Positions 1-5,442 of a stretch of DNA of 5,442 nucleotides are shown here, piece by piece. The position numbers were made by a program, and so were the translations under genes. Within the stretch, counting starts at the first letter, position 1; each line of letters opens with the position of its first letter. The stretch is from the NCBI GenBank assembly GCA_903879995.1, contig CAIRNW010000286.1:1-5442 (forward strand). The letters run 5' to 3'. Below the pieces are notes generated by a model. The model was not told the DNA's origin. It saw only the letters and a program-made list of their open reading frames with translations, and searched no databases. The stretch is from an uncultured Bacteroidota bacterium. Lineage in GTDB: Bacteria; Bacteroidota; Bacteroidia; Chitinophagales; Chitinophagaceae.

Positions 1-278
1 GTGAGCGTTGGCGGTAAATGAAAAACAGGAGATGCAAGGTTATAGTGTAACGTAACCGGTGTCTTTTGGTCTTGAATAAGCATGACCAAAGCGTTCTCAT
101 CATGACAACAACCCGCCGCTTCATCGGCCGACATACCACAAGTACCGCAGGGCTTTTCCTCTTTTTCAAATAAATGAACTGCATCCACTTTTCCCATGCA
201 ATAGTGAATATCCAATACCCAACCCATGGAGCTGAGACCGTATATAATAACCGCTATGGTAAATAAAAATCGACGCAT
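1..278 (-). CDS. HYC_CC_PP-type small cysteine-rich exported protein, C-terminus cut by window edge
   Basis: This reading frame opens with ATG at 278-276 and runs off the left edge after 92 complete codons without a stop. Residues 1-3 are MRR, followed by a hydrophobic segment at about 4-22 (FLFTIAVIIYG...), so the product carries a signal peptide or membrane anchor. Next come HYC at 25-27, a CGTC pair at 44-47, CC followed by HD at 57-60, and PP at 89-90. This order of HYC, CC and PP is the signature that gives a Bacteroidota family of unknown function its name (HYC_CC_PP). Five cysteines and several histidines in an exported protein of about 100 residues suggest metal binding or disulfides, but that is inference. 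It lies 32 bp downstream of the porin gene on the same strand and has its own -7 promoter element. Family assignment is fairly sure; function is unknown. Confidence 0.8.
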   Translation of the reverse strand, partial: MRRFLFTIAVIIYGLSSMGWVLDIHYCMGKVDAVHLFEKEEKPCGTCGMSADEAAGCCHDENALVMLIQDQKTPVTLHYNLASPVFHLPPTL

Positions 279-284
279 CGGAAA

Positions 285-292
285 CAAAGGTA
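285..292 (-). promoter_or_regulatory. Bacteroidota -7 element (TACCTTTG) of the HYC protein gene
   Basis: On the minus strand the sequence TACCTTTG is an exact match to the Bacteroidota sigma-70 -7 consensus TAnnTTTG. It ends only 6 nt before the ATG at 278, so transcription would be expected to begin at or next to the start codon, giving a leaderless or near-leaderless mRNA. A TTTG lies further upstream (RC of 319-322), but its 26-nt spacing is longer than usual, so I do not assign a -33 box. The element falls in the 32-bp gap after the porin stop codon. Confidence 0.6.
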
Positions 293-310
293 AAAAAAAG
301 TCCGTTCGAA

Positions 311-2362
311 TTAGTTAACAAACTGCCAATGAATTCCTACCCGGATATGAAGTCCGTTTAGGGCATACCCAGTAGCCACTACATTATTACGGGTAAAGCC
401 AAAACCCTGTAAATCACGGGCAGTATTGAGGTTCTCTGCCCGGATAAATGCGGTAAAGGACCTGATCTTGAAATTGACATAACAGGCAATATCCGGTAGT
501 GGATTTTGAATAGTAACACTATCCTGATAAAAAAATTGCCCTAATAGTGGAGAGTAGGCATCTGCCCTATAGGGAGGTCTATATCGGACCTCAATACCCG
601 TAGCCAAATTCAAATTCTTAAACCCAAGGCTACCCTCATAGGCAAATCGATTTCTTAAATAAAAAGGAATCGTATTGACCTGGGCTGCCCCCACTCTTTG
701 TTGCCAATACACCTCTGTATGCCAGCGCCAGCGTTTAGCAACACGAAATGTTTTGAGCAAGGAAAGTTGTAAAACGGTGAACAAGGAGGATTCCTGCTGG
801 GGTTCAAAGTAGTTCGTGAAATAGGTGTAATTCGTAAGAAGCGAATAGTTTCCGGTAAGTTTTGTACCTAAGGCAGGAAAGTCCAGCGTGACCCCTAACT
901 GAGTCCGATTTTCCTTATTGAGATCCACTATACGTTTGGATAGATAAAAGCTACTACGAGAATCAAATACAAAAGAAGGACGCCGGTTAGTATTAATGGC
1001 ATTTATCTCAATTGCATTTTTTTTACTCCCTACCCTTCGCTGGAGGCGTACTCCAGCCATGTAATCACCAGCATGGAGACCTGCAAAATATAAAACACCA
1101 TCGAGGGCTAGATCCCACTTTTTATTACGGGTAATATTTCGGTAAGAAAAATTACCAGACCAATTAAAAAAAGAGCGGGTCTGTAATGCGGTAGTACCCC
1201 AAATCAATTGCAGGGAAGCGCCCGCTTTGAAATATTGCTTCAAATTTTTTTCGTCCGGAAACTGATAAATTGAAAAATCATTGGTCAACAACTGCCACTG
1301 GTCACGTAAGTCTACAGTATCTCCAAAACCAATCGGAATTTGATAAAATCGATTGTAATAAGTTCCTACAGGCACCTTATCAATAAATGCATATTGCTCT
1401 TTGTCATAACGGAGTTGATGCTCTAGCCGTACGCGAGGGAAAAATAAAGGAACTACCGTAGAGTCAGTAACTAAAGAATCCTTTCTTCCCAGGTCATACT
1501 GATTTCGCCAAAGCAAAACACGGTTGTTATATTGATTGCCCGTTTTAATACGAGTACTGAAAAAATTGGAAGTAAAATTGTCAGGACCCCCTAACCAAGC
1601 GGGGATATTAAAGCGATCTACAAAAATGGGATCATTCAGTATATCCGTCGTATCAACGATTCCTCCATTTTCCTCCGATTGCAATTTATTGGAAAGCCAC
1701 AAAGCCCAGGATTGATAGCGAAGATTCTTAGATTGATAGCGGGTTGAAAAAACAAAATTAGAGTGATTGGAACGTTGGTGCTGAAAAATACCCGGGGAGT
1801 TGATCATTCGATAGCGAAAGAAAAAATTCCAACCAGCATTGATATTCTGGGTATGCTGCAAACCAATAATTTGTTCCACACGCGTTCCCAAAGAATACTC
1901 TAATTCAGTGTAAGGACGCGTAGTTTGAAAAAAAGGAACTTCGGAAGGATTTAATCGATAAGGATCATAGGCATGAAAGCCTGCATCAAAACCTGGTTGC
2001 CATTGCGGGGAAAAAAGCAGTGGACGTGTAGCTCCCCCTAAATTCCCCAAATGCAGCGTTGTAGCCTTTAATGGAAAACGAACTGTAAAATCACTTACCG
2101 ATGAATCCAGTAAGTAATTGAGGGGTTGGTTTAATAATCGGTAGGAAATAGTAATGGAGTCCTCCAATTTGTCGCGCCGCTTCATACTATCGGAAGAGGC
2201 ACCGGTTGTCATAGCTCCCATCCGGCTTAATCCAGTTGGTGCCCCCTGCATTAAATTGCGGGAACGGCTGGGATTACGCATAACGGGTAATTCCTGGCTG
2301 ACCGCCAAAGAAGATGCTGTTACCAACAACAGAAGAAGTATATAGTTTCTAGAAGCAGCCAA
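311..2362 (-). CDS. Putative outer-membrane porin, Porin_10 family
   Basis: The product is an outer-membrane beta-barrel protein of the Bacteroidota 'putative porin' family; its substrate is unknown. Numbered from the TTG at 2362-2360, residues 1-22 form a compact signal peptide: AASRN, a core of leucines, then SLAVS with likely cleavage before Gln23. A Ser/Arg-rich linker runs to about residue 75. Family-like blocks follow: DSSVSDF (86-92), LGNLGGATRPLLF (105-117), GFHAYDPY (128-135), PYTELEYSLG (150-159), HTQN (170-173) and NGGI (232-235). The rest is rich in alternating aromatic and polar strands typical of a barrel, ending in WQFVN with stop TAA at 313-311. There is no in-frame ATG before codon 28, which lies beyond the signal peptide, and an in-frame TAA sits at 2404-2402. 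The start must therefore be non-ATG: TTG at 2362 (chosen) or TTG at 2398 (12 residues longer). I prefer 2362 because the 2398 TTG fits a -33 box and a -7 element lies between the two. Family call is sure; the start is not. Confidence 0.88.
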   Translation of the reverse strand: MAASRNYILLLLLVTASSLAVSQELPVMRNPSRSRNLMQGAPTGLSRMGAMTTGASSDSMKRRDKLEDSITISYRLLNQPLNYLLDSSVSDFTVRFPLKATTLHLGNLGGATRPLLFSPQWQPGFDAGFHAYDPYRLNPSEVPFFQTTRPYTELEYSLGTRVEQIIGLQHTQNINAGWNFFFRYRMINSPGIFQHQRSNHSNFVFSTRYQSKNLRYQSWALWLSNKLQSEENGGIVDTTDILNDPIFVDRFNIPAWLGGPDNFTSNFFSTRIKTGNQYNNRVLLWRNQYDLGRKDSLVTDSTVVPLFFPRVRLEHQLRYDKEQYAFIDKVPVGTYYNRFYQIPIGFGDTVDLRDQWQLLTNDFSIYQFPDEKNLKQYFKAGASLQLIWGTTALQTRSFFNWSGNFSYRNITRNKKWDLALDGVLYFAGLHAGDYMAGVRLQRRVGSKKNAIEINAINTNRRPSFVFDSRSSFYLSKRIVDLNKENRTQLGVTLDFPALGTKLTGNYSLLTNYTYFTNYFEPQQESSLFTVLQLSLLKTFRVAKRWRWHTEVYWQQRVGAAQVNTIPFYLRNRFAYEGSLGFKNLNLATGIEVRYRPPYRADAYSPLLGQFFYQDSVTIQNPLPDIACYVNFKIRSFTAFIRAENLNTARDLQGFGFTRNNVVATGYALNGLHIRVGIHWQFVN

Positions 2363-2365
2363 GGT

Positions 2366-2381
2366 GGCTACAAAAATAGCC
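2366..2381. repeat. Inverted repeat enclosing the porin -7 element
   Basis: GGCTA at 2366-2370 and TAGCC at 2377-2381 are perfect inverted arms separated by CAAAAA. Together they enclose the proposed -7 element. With the 10-bp palindrome next to it (2386-2395), this could be an operator, or it could be chance. The arms are only 5 bp, so support is weak. Confidence 0.3.
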
Positions 2382-2398
2382 GGTCCTTTCGAAAGCAA
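2371..2398 (-). promoter_or_regulatory. Putative porin promoter: -33 TTG and -7 TATTTTTG
   Basis: On the minus strand TATTTTTG (RC of 2371-2378) matches the Bacteroidota -7 consensus TAnnTTTG exactly. A TTG (RC of 2396-2398) lies 17 nt upstream of it, a plausible -33 element. The predicted transcription start falls within a few bases of the TTG codon at 2362. If this promoter is real, the longer version of the porin frame starting at 2398 cannot be made from it. The match is short and could be chance, but its placement just before the best signal-peptide start is suggestive. Confidence 0.45.
2386..2395. repeat. 10-bp perfect palindrome in the porin promoter spacer
   Basis: CTTTCGAAAG is a perfect 10-bp palindrome lying between the proposed -33 and -7 elements of the porin promoter. 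A dimeric regulator could bind there, but no regulator is encoded nearby and a single short palindrome is weak evidence. Confidence 0.3.
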
Positions 2399-2434
2399 TC
2401 GTTAAAAGAGCGATTTACCCACCCCGTTTTGCCC

Positions 2435-2442
2435 TATCTTCG
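2435..2442 (+). promoter_or_regulatory. Probable -7 element (TATCTTCG) of sucC
   Basis: TATCTTCG differs at one position from the Bacteroidota -7 consensus TAnnTTTG. It ends 15 nt before the sucC ATG, which would give a 5' leader of roughly ten bases. That leader is A/T-rich (AAAATTTTT) and has no Shine-Dalgarno sequence, as is usual in this phylum. No clear -33 TTG is present at normal spacing. The element lies in the short divergent gap shared with the porin gene. Confidence 0.5.
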
Positions 2443-2457
2443 CGAAAATTTTTCCCT

Positions 2458-3669
2458 ATGAACCTGCATGAATACCAGGCCAAGGAATTGCTTAAAAAAT
2501 ATAACGTTCCCGTACAAGAAGGTGTGGCTTGTTCAACTGTAGCTGAGGCACAGGAAGCTTATAAAATAATTCAGGAGAAATCAGGCAGCAAGTTTGCGGT
2601 AGTAAAAGCTCAAATCCATGCAGGTGGACGCGGAAAAGGGGCTATCAAAGAAAATGGTATCAATGGAGTGAAGGTTGGAAAAAGCTTAGAGGATATTTCT
2701 GATTTTGCGGGAAAAATATTGGGTGGAACGCTTGTGACTTTACAAACAGGGCCTGCAGGAAAAGTTGTAAACAAAGTGTTAGTGGCACAAGACATGTACT
2801 ACGATGGCCCAAGCGAAAGAAAAGAGTTTTATTTATCCATTTTGCTGGATCGTTCCAAAGGTCAAAATGTGATCATGTATAGTACTGAGGGGGGAATGAA
2901 TATTGAGGAAGTAGCTCATAACACGCCAGACAAAATATTTAAGGAATGGGTGCATCCTGGTGGAGGACTACAAGCTTTTCAAGCTCGAAAAATTGCTTTT
3001 AATCTGGGATTAAGTGGCGATGCTTTTAAAAACTGTGTTCGTTTTGTTACCAACCTTTATAATGCCTATGTAGGATTGGATTGCTCCATGTTAGAAATCA
3101 ATCCCCTCTTTAAAGCAGCTGACAACAAAATTCTGGCGGTAGATTGTAAAATGAATTTAGACGATAATGCCCTGATGCGTCACCCTGATCTGGCTGCGCT
3201 TCGTGATGTAACAGAGGAGGATCCCACGGAAGTAGAGGCTGGTCAGTTCAATTTGAATTTTGTGAAGTTAGATGGAAACGTAGGCTGTATGGTAAATGGT
3301 GCCGGATTGGCTATGGCTACCATGGATATGATTAAACTCAGCGGTGGTGAGCCTGCAAACTTTCTGGATGTAGGGGGAACAGCCAACGCACAAACTGTAG
3401 AAGCTGGATTTAAAATCATTCTGAAAGACCCTGCTGTTAAAGCTATTCTGATTAATATTTTTGGTGGTATTGTACGTTGCGACCGGGTTGCCCAAGGTGT
3501 TATTGATGCTTACAAGAATTTAGGCAATATCAATATCCCCATCATTGTGAGATTACAGGGAACCAATGCCGTAGAAGCAAAGAAACTGATCGATGAAAGT
3601 GGATTGAAAGTTCAATCAGCTATTCTGCTTAGCGAAGCAGCTGCCTTGGTGAAAAAAGCAGTAGCCTAA
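2458..3669 (+). CDS. sucC: Succinyl-CoA synthetase (ADP-forming) beta subunit
   Basis: SucC is the nucleotide-binding beta subunit of cytoplasmic succinyl-CoA synthetase, which interconverts succinyl-CoA plus ADP and Pi with succinate, CoA and ATP in the TCA cycle, working with the alpha subunit SucD. The 403-residue product begins MNLHEYQAKELL, the typical N-terminus. An ATP-grasp domain (about 1-240) contains KAQIHAGGRGKG (50-61), the acidic LEINPL motif (212-217, with Glu213 and Asn215) and AVDCKM (227-232, Asp229 a metal ligand by homology). The ligase domain (about 245-403) contains VNGAGLAMATMD (279-290), NFLDVGGTANA (301-311) and NIFGGIVRCD (333-342). It is slightly longer than the E. 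coli protein (388 residues) and intact. The ATG at 2458 fits the family N-terminus exactly. ADP rather than GDP use is assumed from the family. The gene stands alone: sucD is not adjacent, and the next gene is convergent, 13 bp away. Confidence 0.97.
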   Translation: MNLHEYQAKELLKKYNVPVQEGVACSTVAEAQEAYKIIQEKSGSKFAVVKAQIHAGGRGKGAIKENGINGVKVGKSLEDISDFAGKILGGTLVTLQTGPAGKVVNKVLVAQDMYYDGPSERKEFYLSILLDRSKGQNVIMYSTEGGMNIEEVAHNTPDKIFKEWVHPGGGLQAFQARKIAFNLGLSGDAFKNCVRFVTNLYNAYVGLDCSMLEINPLFKAADNKILAVDCKMNLDDNALMRHPDLAALRDVTEEDPTEVEAGQFNLNFVKLDGNVGCMVNGAGLAMATMDMIKLSGGEPANFLDVGGTANAQTVEAGFKIILKDPAVKAILINIFGGIVRCDRVAQGVIDAYKNLGNINIPIIVRLQGTNAVEAKKLIDESGLKVQSAILLSEAAALVKKAVA

Positions 3670-3682
3670 GCGTTCATCGCTA

Positions 3683-4306
3683 TTAGTCAGCCAATCTTTC
3701 TACTTCATACACCGGAGAAAATAAGAAGTAGCTCCCTGTTTTTAGCTCCTTGCACTTATAACGCTTTCGGAGTAAAGCCTCTTTACGAAAAATTCTGCCA
3801 TCCTTAATTCTAAAGGACGCGCCGGCAGGTAATTCTTCCAAAAAAACATGATTTTGTTTGGGTGGATCATACTGACGTAACACACGCATCAATCCATCTT
3901 CCGCACAACTGCTGGCAGCGGGATTGATCAACATTTCTTGCAGGGCACTATGAAGCGGTGGGGGTAAAAGTTGGAGTGTTAAAAAAGATTCCAACAAGTT
4001 GGCATAACAATTCTTCCATTCTTTTCCATGCGCTTGTACGCGATTCCCAAATTGTTCAAAGGTTAATAAATGCGCCAACTCATGCAATAGCGTAACCAAA
4101 AATGCATAAGGATTTAAATTACCATTGACGGTAATACGGTGTTGCTGATCATGCGTGCGGTGTCTGTAATCTCCCAAAATAGTTTTTCGTTCGCGGGTGA
4201 TGGTAAGTAGAACCCGGTGTTGCTGTAAGAGAGAGAGCACTTGCTGATCTGTACCTCCTGGTAAATAACGCGTCAAGAAATCGAGCGGGACTTCCTTTTT
4301 GGGCAT
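3683..4306 (-). CDS. SprT-like zinc metalloprotease-domain protein
   Basis: This 207-residue protein carries a SprT-like zincin domain. The HELAH motif at 75-79 supplies two zinc-binding histidines and the catalytic glutamate Glu76, and AHGKEW (92-97) supplies the probable third histidine ligand, His93. The family is related to eukaryotic Spartan/SPRTN DNA-protein-crosslink proteases, but the role of the bacterial members is poorly defined. The C-terminal part (about 155-205, RIKDGRIFRK to YLFSPVYEV-like sequence) has just one cysteine (Cys174), so the CxxC-type zinc ribbon found in some SprT proteins is absent. No signal peptide is visible, so it is probably cytoplasmic. Its ATG lies 3 nt after the TAG of the upstream four-helix membrane protein gene, implying translational coupling; GGAT just before the ATG is too close to be a normal ribosome site. 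Domain call is sure; function is not. Confidence 0.88.
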   Translation of the reverse strand: MPKKEVPLDFLTRYLPGGTDQQVLSLLQQHRVLLTITRERKTILGDYRHRTHDQQHRITVNGNLNPYAFLVTLLHELAHLLTFEQFGNRVQAHGKEWKNCYANLLESFLTLQLLPPPLHSALQEMLINPAASSCAEDGLMRVLRQYDPPKQNHVFLEELPAGASFRIKDGRIFRKEALLRKRYKCKELKTGSYFLFSPVYEVERLAD

Positions 4307-4309
4307 ATC

Positions 4310-4690
4310 CTATTTTTTCAATGCCCTGAGCAGCAATCGAACTTCAACCCCTGTGTACAGCACATAGAGGAATGCAGCTCCATACAGCGCCGGCAAATTA
4401 ACAGCCTTGCGCTGTATATAGATATAAATAAAGGCAGCCAGCACCAGGACAAAAAACTTAATCATAAAAGAAAGCATCACGGCGCGTACAGAAGCTTGCA
4501 GGTTGGGATTTGTAAAACTGTTAGCGGTAAGACGTGCAGAGAAAATAGTAACCAGAAATAGAAGAAAATTAGCTCCAGATAAAATAGTTACGTTTAACTC
4601 ATGGGACAATAACCAGGTACGAGACAATGTTAACACACCCTGTATCATCAACAATAACAAGACAAATACGTATGTAGTTTTTTTCATCAT
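4310..4690 (-). CDS. Four-helix AtpI-like integral membrane protein
   Basis: This small protein is almost entirely membrane-embedded. Counting from the ATG at 4690, helices fall at roughly 6-23, 34-52, 69-92 and 99-115, with basic residues at the N-terminus (MMKKT) and C-terminus (LLLRALKK). Size, four-helix layout and position directly after an AtpZ-type gene resemble ATP synthase subunit I (AtpI), a small assembly or Mg2+-related factor usually encoded before atpB. I see no residue motif that proves this, so the function rests on context. A GTG at 4696 would add two residues (MK); I chose ATG 4690 because ATG is the commoner start and the peptide is otherwise identical, and ATG 4687 is also possible. 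The gap to the upstream stop is 12 nt. The next gene is SprT-like rather than atpB. Confidence 0.7.
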   Translation of the reverse strand: MMKKTTYVFVLLLLMIQGVLTLSRTWLLSHELNVTILSGANFLLFLVTIFSARLTANSFTNPNLQASVRAVMLSFMIKFFVLVLAAFIYIYIQRKAVNLPALYGAAFLYVLYTGVEVRLLLRALKK

Positions 4691-4702
4691 TTTCACAGCG
4701 TA

Positions 4703-4927
4703 CTACTTCGAACCACCAGTTTCTTTAAAGAGTTTATAAAAAAGTCCAGCCAAGGTCAGCAAGGGCAATAAAATAGTCAGCATCGGGAATACTCGCAACC
4801 ATCGATCAAATTGCATACCACCGGCAACGGCCACAGCCAGATAGACCAATAGCTGCGAGGCAAGGCCTGCATAACGAAGTAAATCCCGCTTAGAATTATC
4901 GGGCGAGAACCTGGGTTTGTTGTTCAT
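4703..4927 (-). CDS. AtpZ/AtpI-family two-helix membrane protein
   Basis: This 74-residue inner-membrane protein has a charged, Pro/Asn-containing N-terminus (1-18) and two helices, about 19-37 (YAGLASQLLVYLAVAVAGG) and 48-66. They are joined by a short loop holding the family-like G...D pattern (GGMQFDRWL, with Asp41) and Pro48 opening the second helix. This matches AtpZ (ATPase_gene1), proposed to act in ATP synthase assembly or Mg2+/Ca2+ handling and usually encoded at the head of atp operons. The only plausible start is ATG 4927, since the next Met is residue 38. That start lies inside the 3' end of the bactofilin gene in another frame (32-bp overlap), so its translation is probably coupled to bactofilin. 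The family call rests on pattern, length and context, not on a search. Confidence 0.82.
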   Translation of the reverse strand: MNNKPRFSPDNSKRDLLRYAGLASQLLVYLAVAVAGGMQFDRWLRVFPMLTILLPLLTLAGLFYKLFKETGGSK

Positions 4928-5315
4928 CTTTTGTCATATCCACCACGTTGGCGCCCATATGGCATTGTCCATTGAAAGTGGCAGAAGGCTCTACTTGTAA
5001 TTTTCCTGCATAGATATTGCCTGCTACCACACATTCACCACGTAATTGCAATAATTCATTCGCACGAATGTTTCCATTTACTTTGCCAGTTACATCAGCT
5101 TGGTTGCCCACAATATCTCCTTCCACTACACCTGTACTGCCAATAATAATTTTAGAGGAGGTTTTTACATTCCCCATCACGGTGCCATCAATACGAAGAT
5201 CACCGTTGCTACTGATATCGCCTTTGAGTACAGTTCCGGCACTGATAAGCGTAGCAGCACTGCCTGATTGTGGTAGGTTGGTTTGCATGTCTGATTTTGG
5301 TTTGGTTGTAAACAT
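4896..5315 (-). CDS. Bactofilin (polymer-forming cytoskeletal protein)
   Basis: Bactofilins polymerise without nucleotide into filaments at the inner face of the membrane and help position cell-wall enzymes or shape the cell. This 139-residue protein has a short polar N-terminal tail (1-20), a central beta-helix domain at about 22-118, and a polar tail ending EQQTQVLAR. The hallmark GDISSNGDLRIDGTVMGNV (32-50) is followed by rungs with regularly spaced Gly and Val/Ile, such as IIIGSTGVVEGDIVG (56-70), VTGKVNGNIRA (75-85) and VVAGNIYAGKLQVEPSA (96-112). No membrane segment is present. The start is taken as ATG 5315; Met10 (ATG at 5288) would only shorten the tail. The gene follows a partial upstream frame by 15 nt and overlaps the AtpZ gene by 32 bp, so it belongs to an operon whose promoter probably lies beyond the right edge. 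Confidence 0.93.
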   Translation of the reverse strand: MFTTKPKSDMQTNLPQSGSAATLISAGTVLKGDISSNGDLRIDGTVMGNVKTSSKIIIGSTGVVEGDIVGNQADVTGKVNGNIRANELLQLRGECVVAGNIYAGKLQVEPSATFNGQCHMGANVVDMTKDEQQTQVLAR

Positions 5316-5330
5316 AATTTTATAATTGAC

Positions 5331-5442
5331 TCAATCACTACTCAATGTGGCTGGGGGTATGTCAAGTTGCGTGGTATCCAAGGGTGCTGCTGACTCACCT
5401 GATAACGCATTTTTGAGACCTAAAATATACTGATTTTTTAAC
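5331..5442 (-). CDS. C-terminal tail of an unidentified protein, cut by window edge
   Basis: An open frame enters from the right edge and ends at TGA 5333-5331, giving 36 codons (LKNQYILGLKNALSGE... ending PPATLSSD). The start is outside the window. The polar, Ser/Thr/Pro-rich end looks like a natural C-terminus, and it stops 15 nt before the bactofilin ATG in the same frame, which fits an upstream operon gene. The other two minus frames here either close sooner or look less protein-like. Nothing in the visible residues identifies a family. Confidence 0.5.
   Translation of the reverse strand, partial: LKNQYILGLKNALSGESAAPLDTTQLDIPPATLSSD

Noticed and set aside
1752..1759. Further TAnnTTTG match on the minus strand inside the porin gene
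   Set aside because: The motif is short and will occur by chance in A/T-rich coding sequence; no gene start lies downstream of it.
2154..2345. Plus-strand open frame of 63 codons
   Set aside because: It is antisense to the N-terminal part of the porin, with no family resemblance or promoter.
2444..2454. GAAAA-T-TTTTC symmetry before the sucC ATG
   Set aside because: This is an A/T run symmetry typical of Bacteroidota leaders; it lies downstream of the -7 element and needs no special explanation.
2610..3495. Two minus-strand open frames (2610-2795 and 3268-3495) inside sucC
   Set aside because: Both are antisense to highly conserved SucC segments and read as low-plausibility protein.
3667..3685. 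Possible bidirectional terminator between sucC and the SprT-like gene
   Set aside because: AGCG-TTCAT-CGCT gives only a 4-bp stem with no T tract on either side. It is too weak to call, although the 13-bp convergent gap must hold some way of ending transcription.
4503..4739. Plus-strand open frame of 78 codons
   Set aside because: It runs antisense across the junction of the AtpI-like and AtpZ-like genes and has no independent support.
5017..5325. Plus-strand open frame of 102 codons
   Set aside because: It lies wholly opposite the bactofilin gene, which has clear family motifs; the plus frame has no recognisable domain and is a shadow.
5325..5335. Palindrome ATTGA-C-TCAAT before bactofilin
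   Set aside because: It has 5-bp arms in A/T-rich sequence, overlaps the stop codon of the upstream frame, and has no associated promoter element; chance is the simpler reading.

Overview
The window looks like ordinary chromosome from a member of the Bacteroidota, probably close to the Chitinophagaceae. Four things point there: an outer-membrane protein of the Bacteroidota-specific 'putative porin' (Porin_10) type, a small HYC/CC/PP cysteine protein, promoters of the Bacteroidota type (TAnnTTTG at -7), and an almost complete lack of Shine-Dalgarno sequences. The family-level placement is inference from protein flavour, not a database result.

Layout. (1) 1-278, minus: a small secreted or membrane-anchored cysteine-rich protein of the HYC_CC_PP type, cut by the left edge. 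(2) 311-2362, minus: a roughly 680-residue outer-membrane beta-barrel porin with a signal peptide and no usable ATG. Its start is most likely a TTG just behind a -7 element. (3) 2458-3669, plus: sucC, the beta subunit of succinyl-CoA synthetase (TCA cycle), divergent from the porin across a gap of under 100 bp. (4) 3683-5442, minus: a tightly packed cluster. In transcription order it holds the tail of an unidentified gene (cut by the right edge), a bactofilin, an AtpZ-type two-helix protein, a four-helix AtpI-like protein, and a SprT-like zinc metalloprotease. Gaps are 15 nt or less, and the bactofilin and AtpZ genes overlap by 32 bp, so they are probably co-transcribed.

How the genes relate. 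The minus-strand cluster pairs a cell-shape scaffold (bactofilin) with two small membrane proteins that normally accompany the F1Fo ATP synthase. Here the gene that follows them is a SprT-like protease, not atpB. SucC is a housekeeping enzyme and its partner sucD is not in the window. The porin and the HYC protein lie in the same direction 32 bp apart, but the HYC gene has its own -7 element so close to its ATG that its mRNA may be leaderless.

I found no tRNA or rRNA, CRISPR array, insertion sequence or phage gene. No stretch over 300 bp lacks a gene. I see no convincing undescribed system. The most useful leads are the porin start and promoter layout, the possible leaderless HYC transcript, and the AtpZ/AtpI pair without an adjacent ATP synthase operon.
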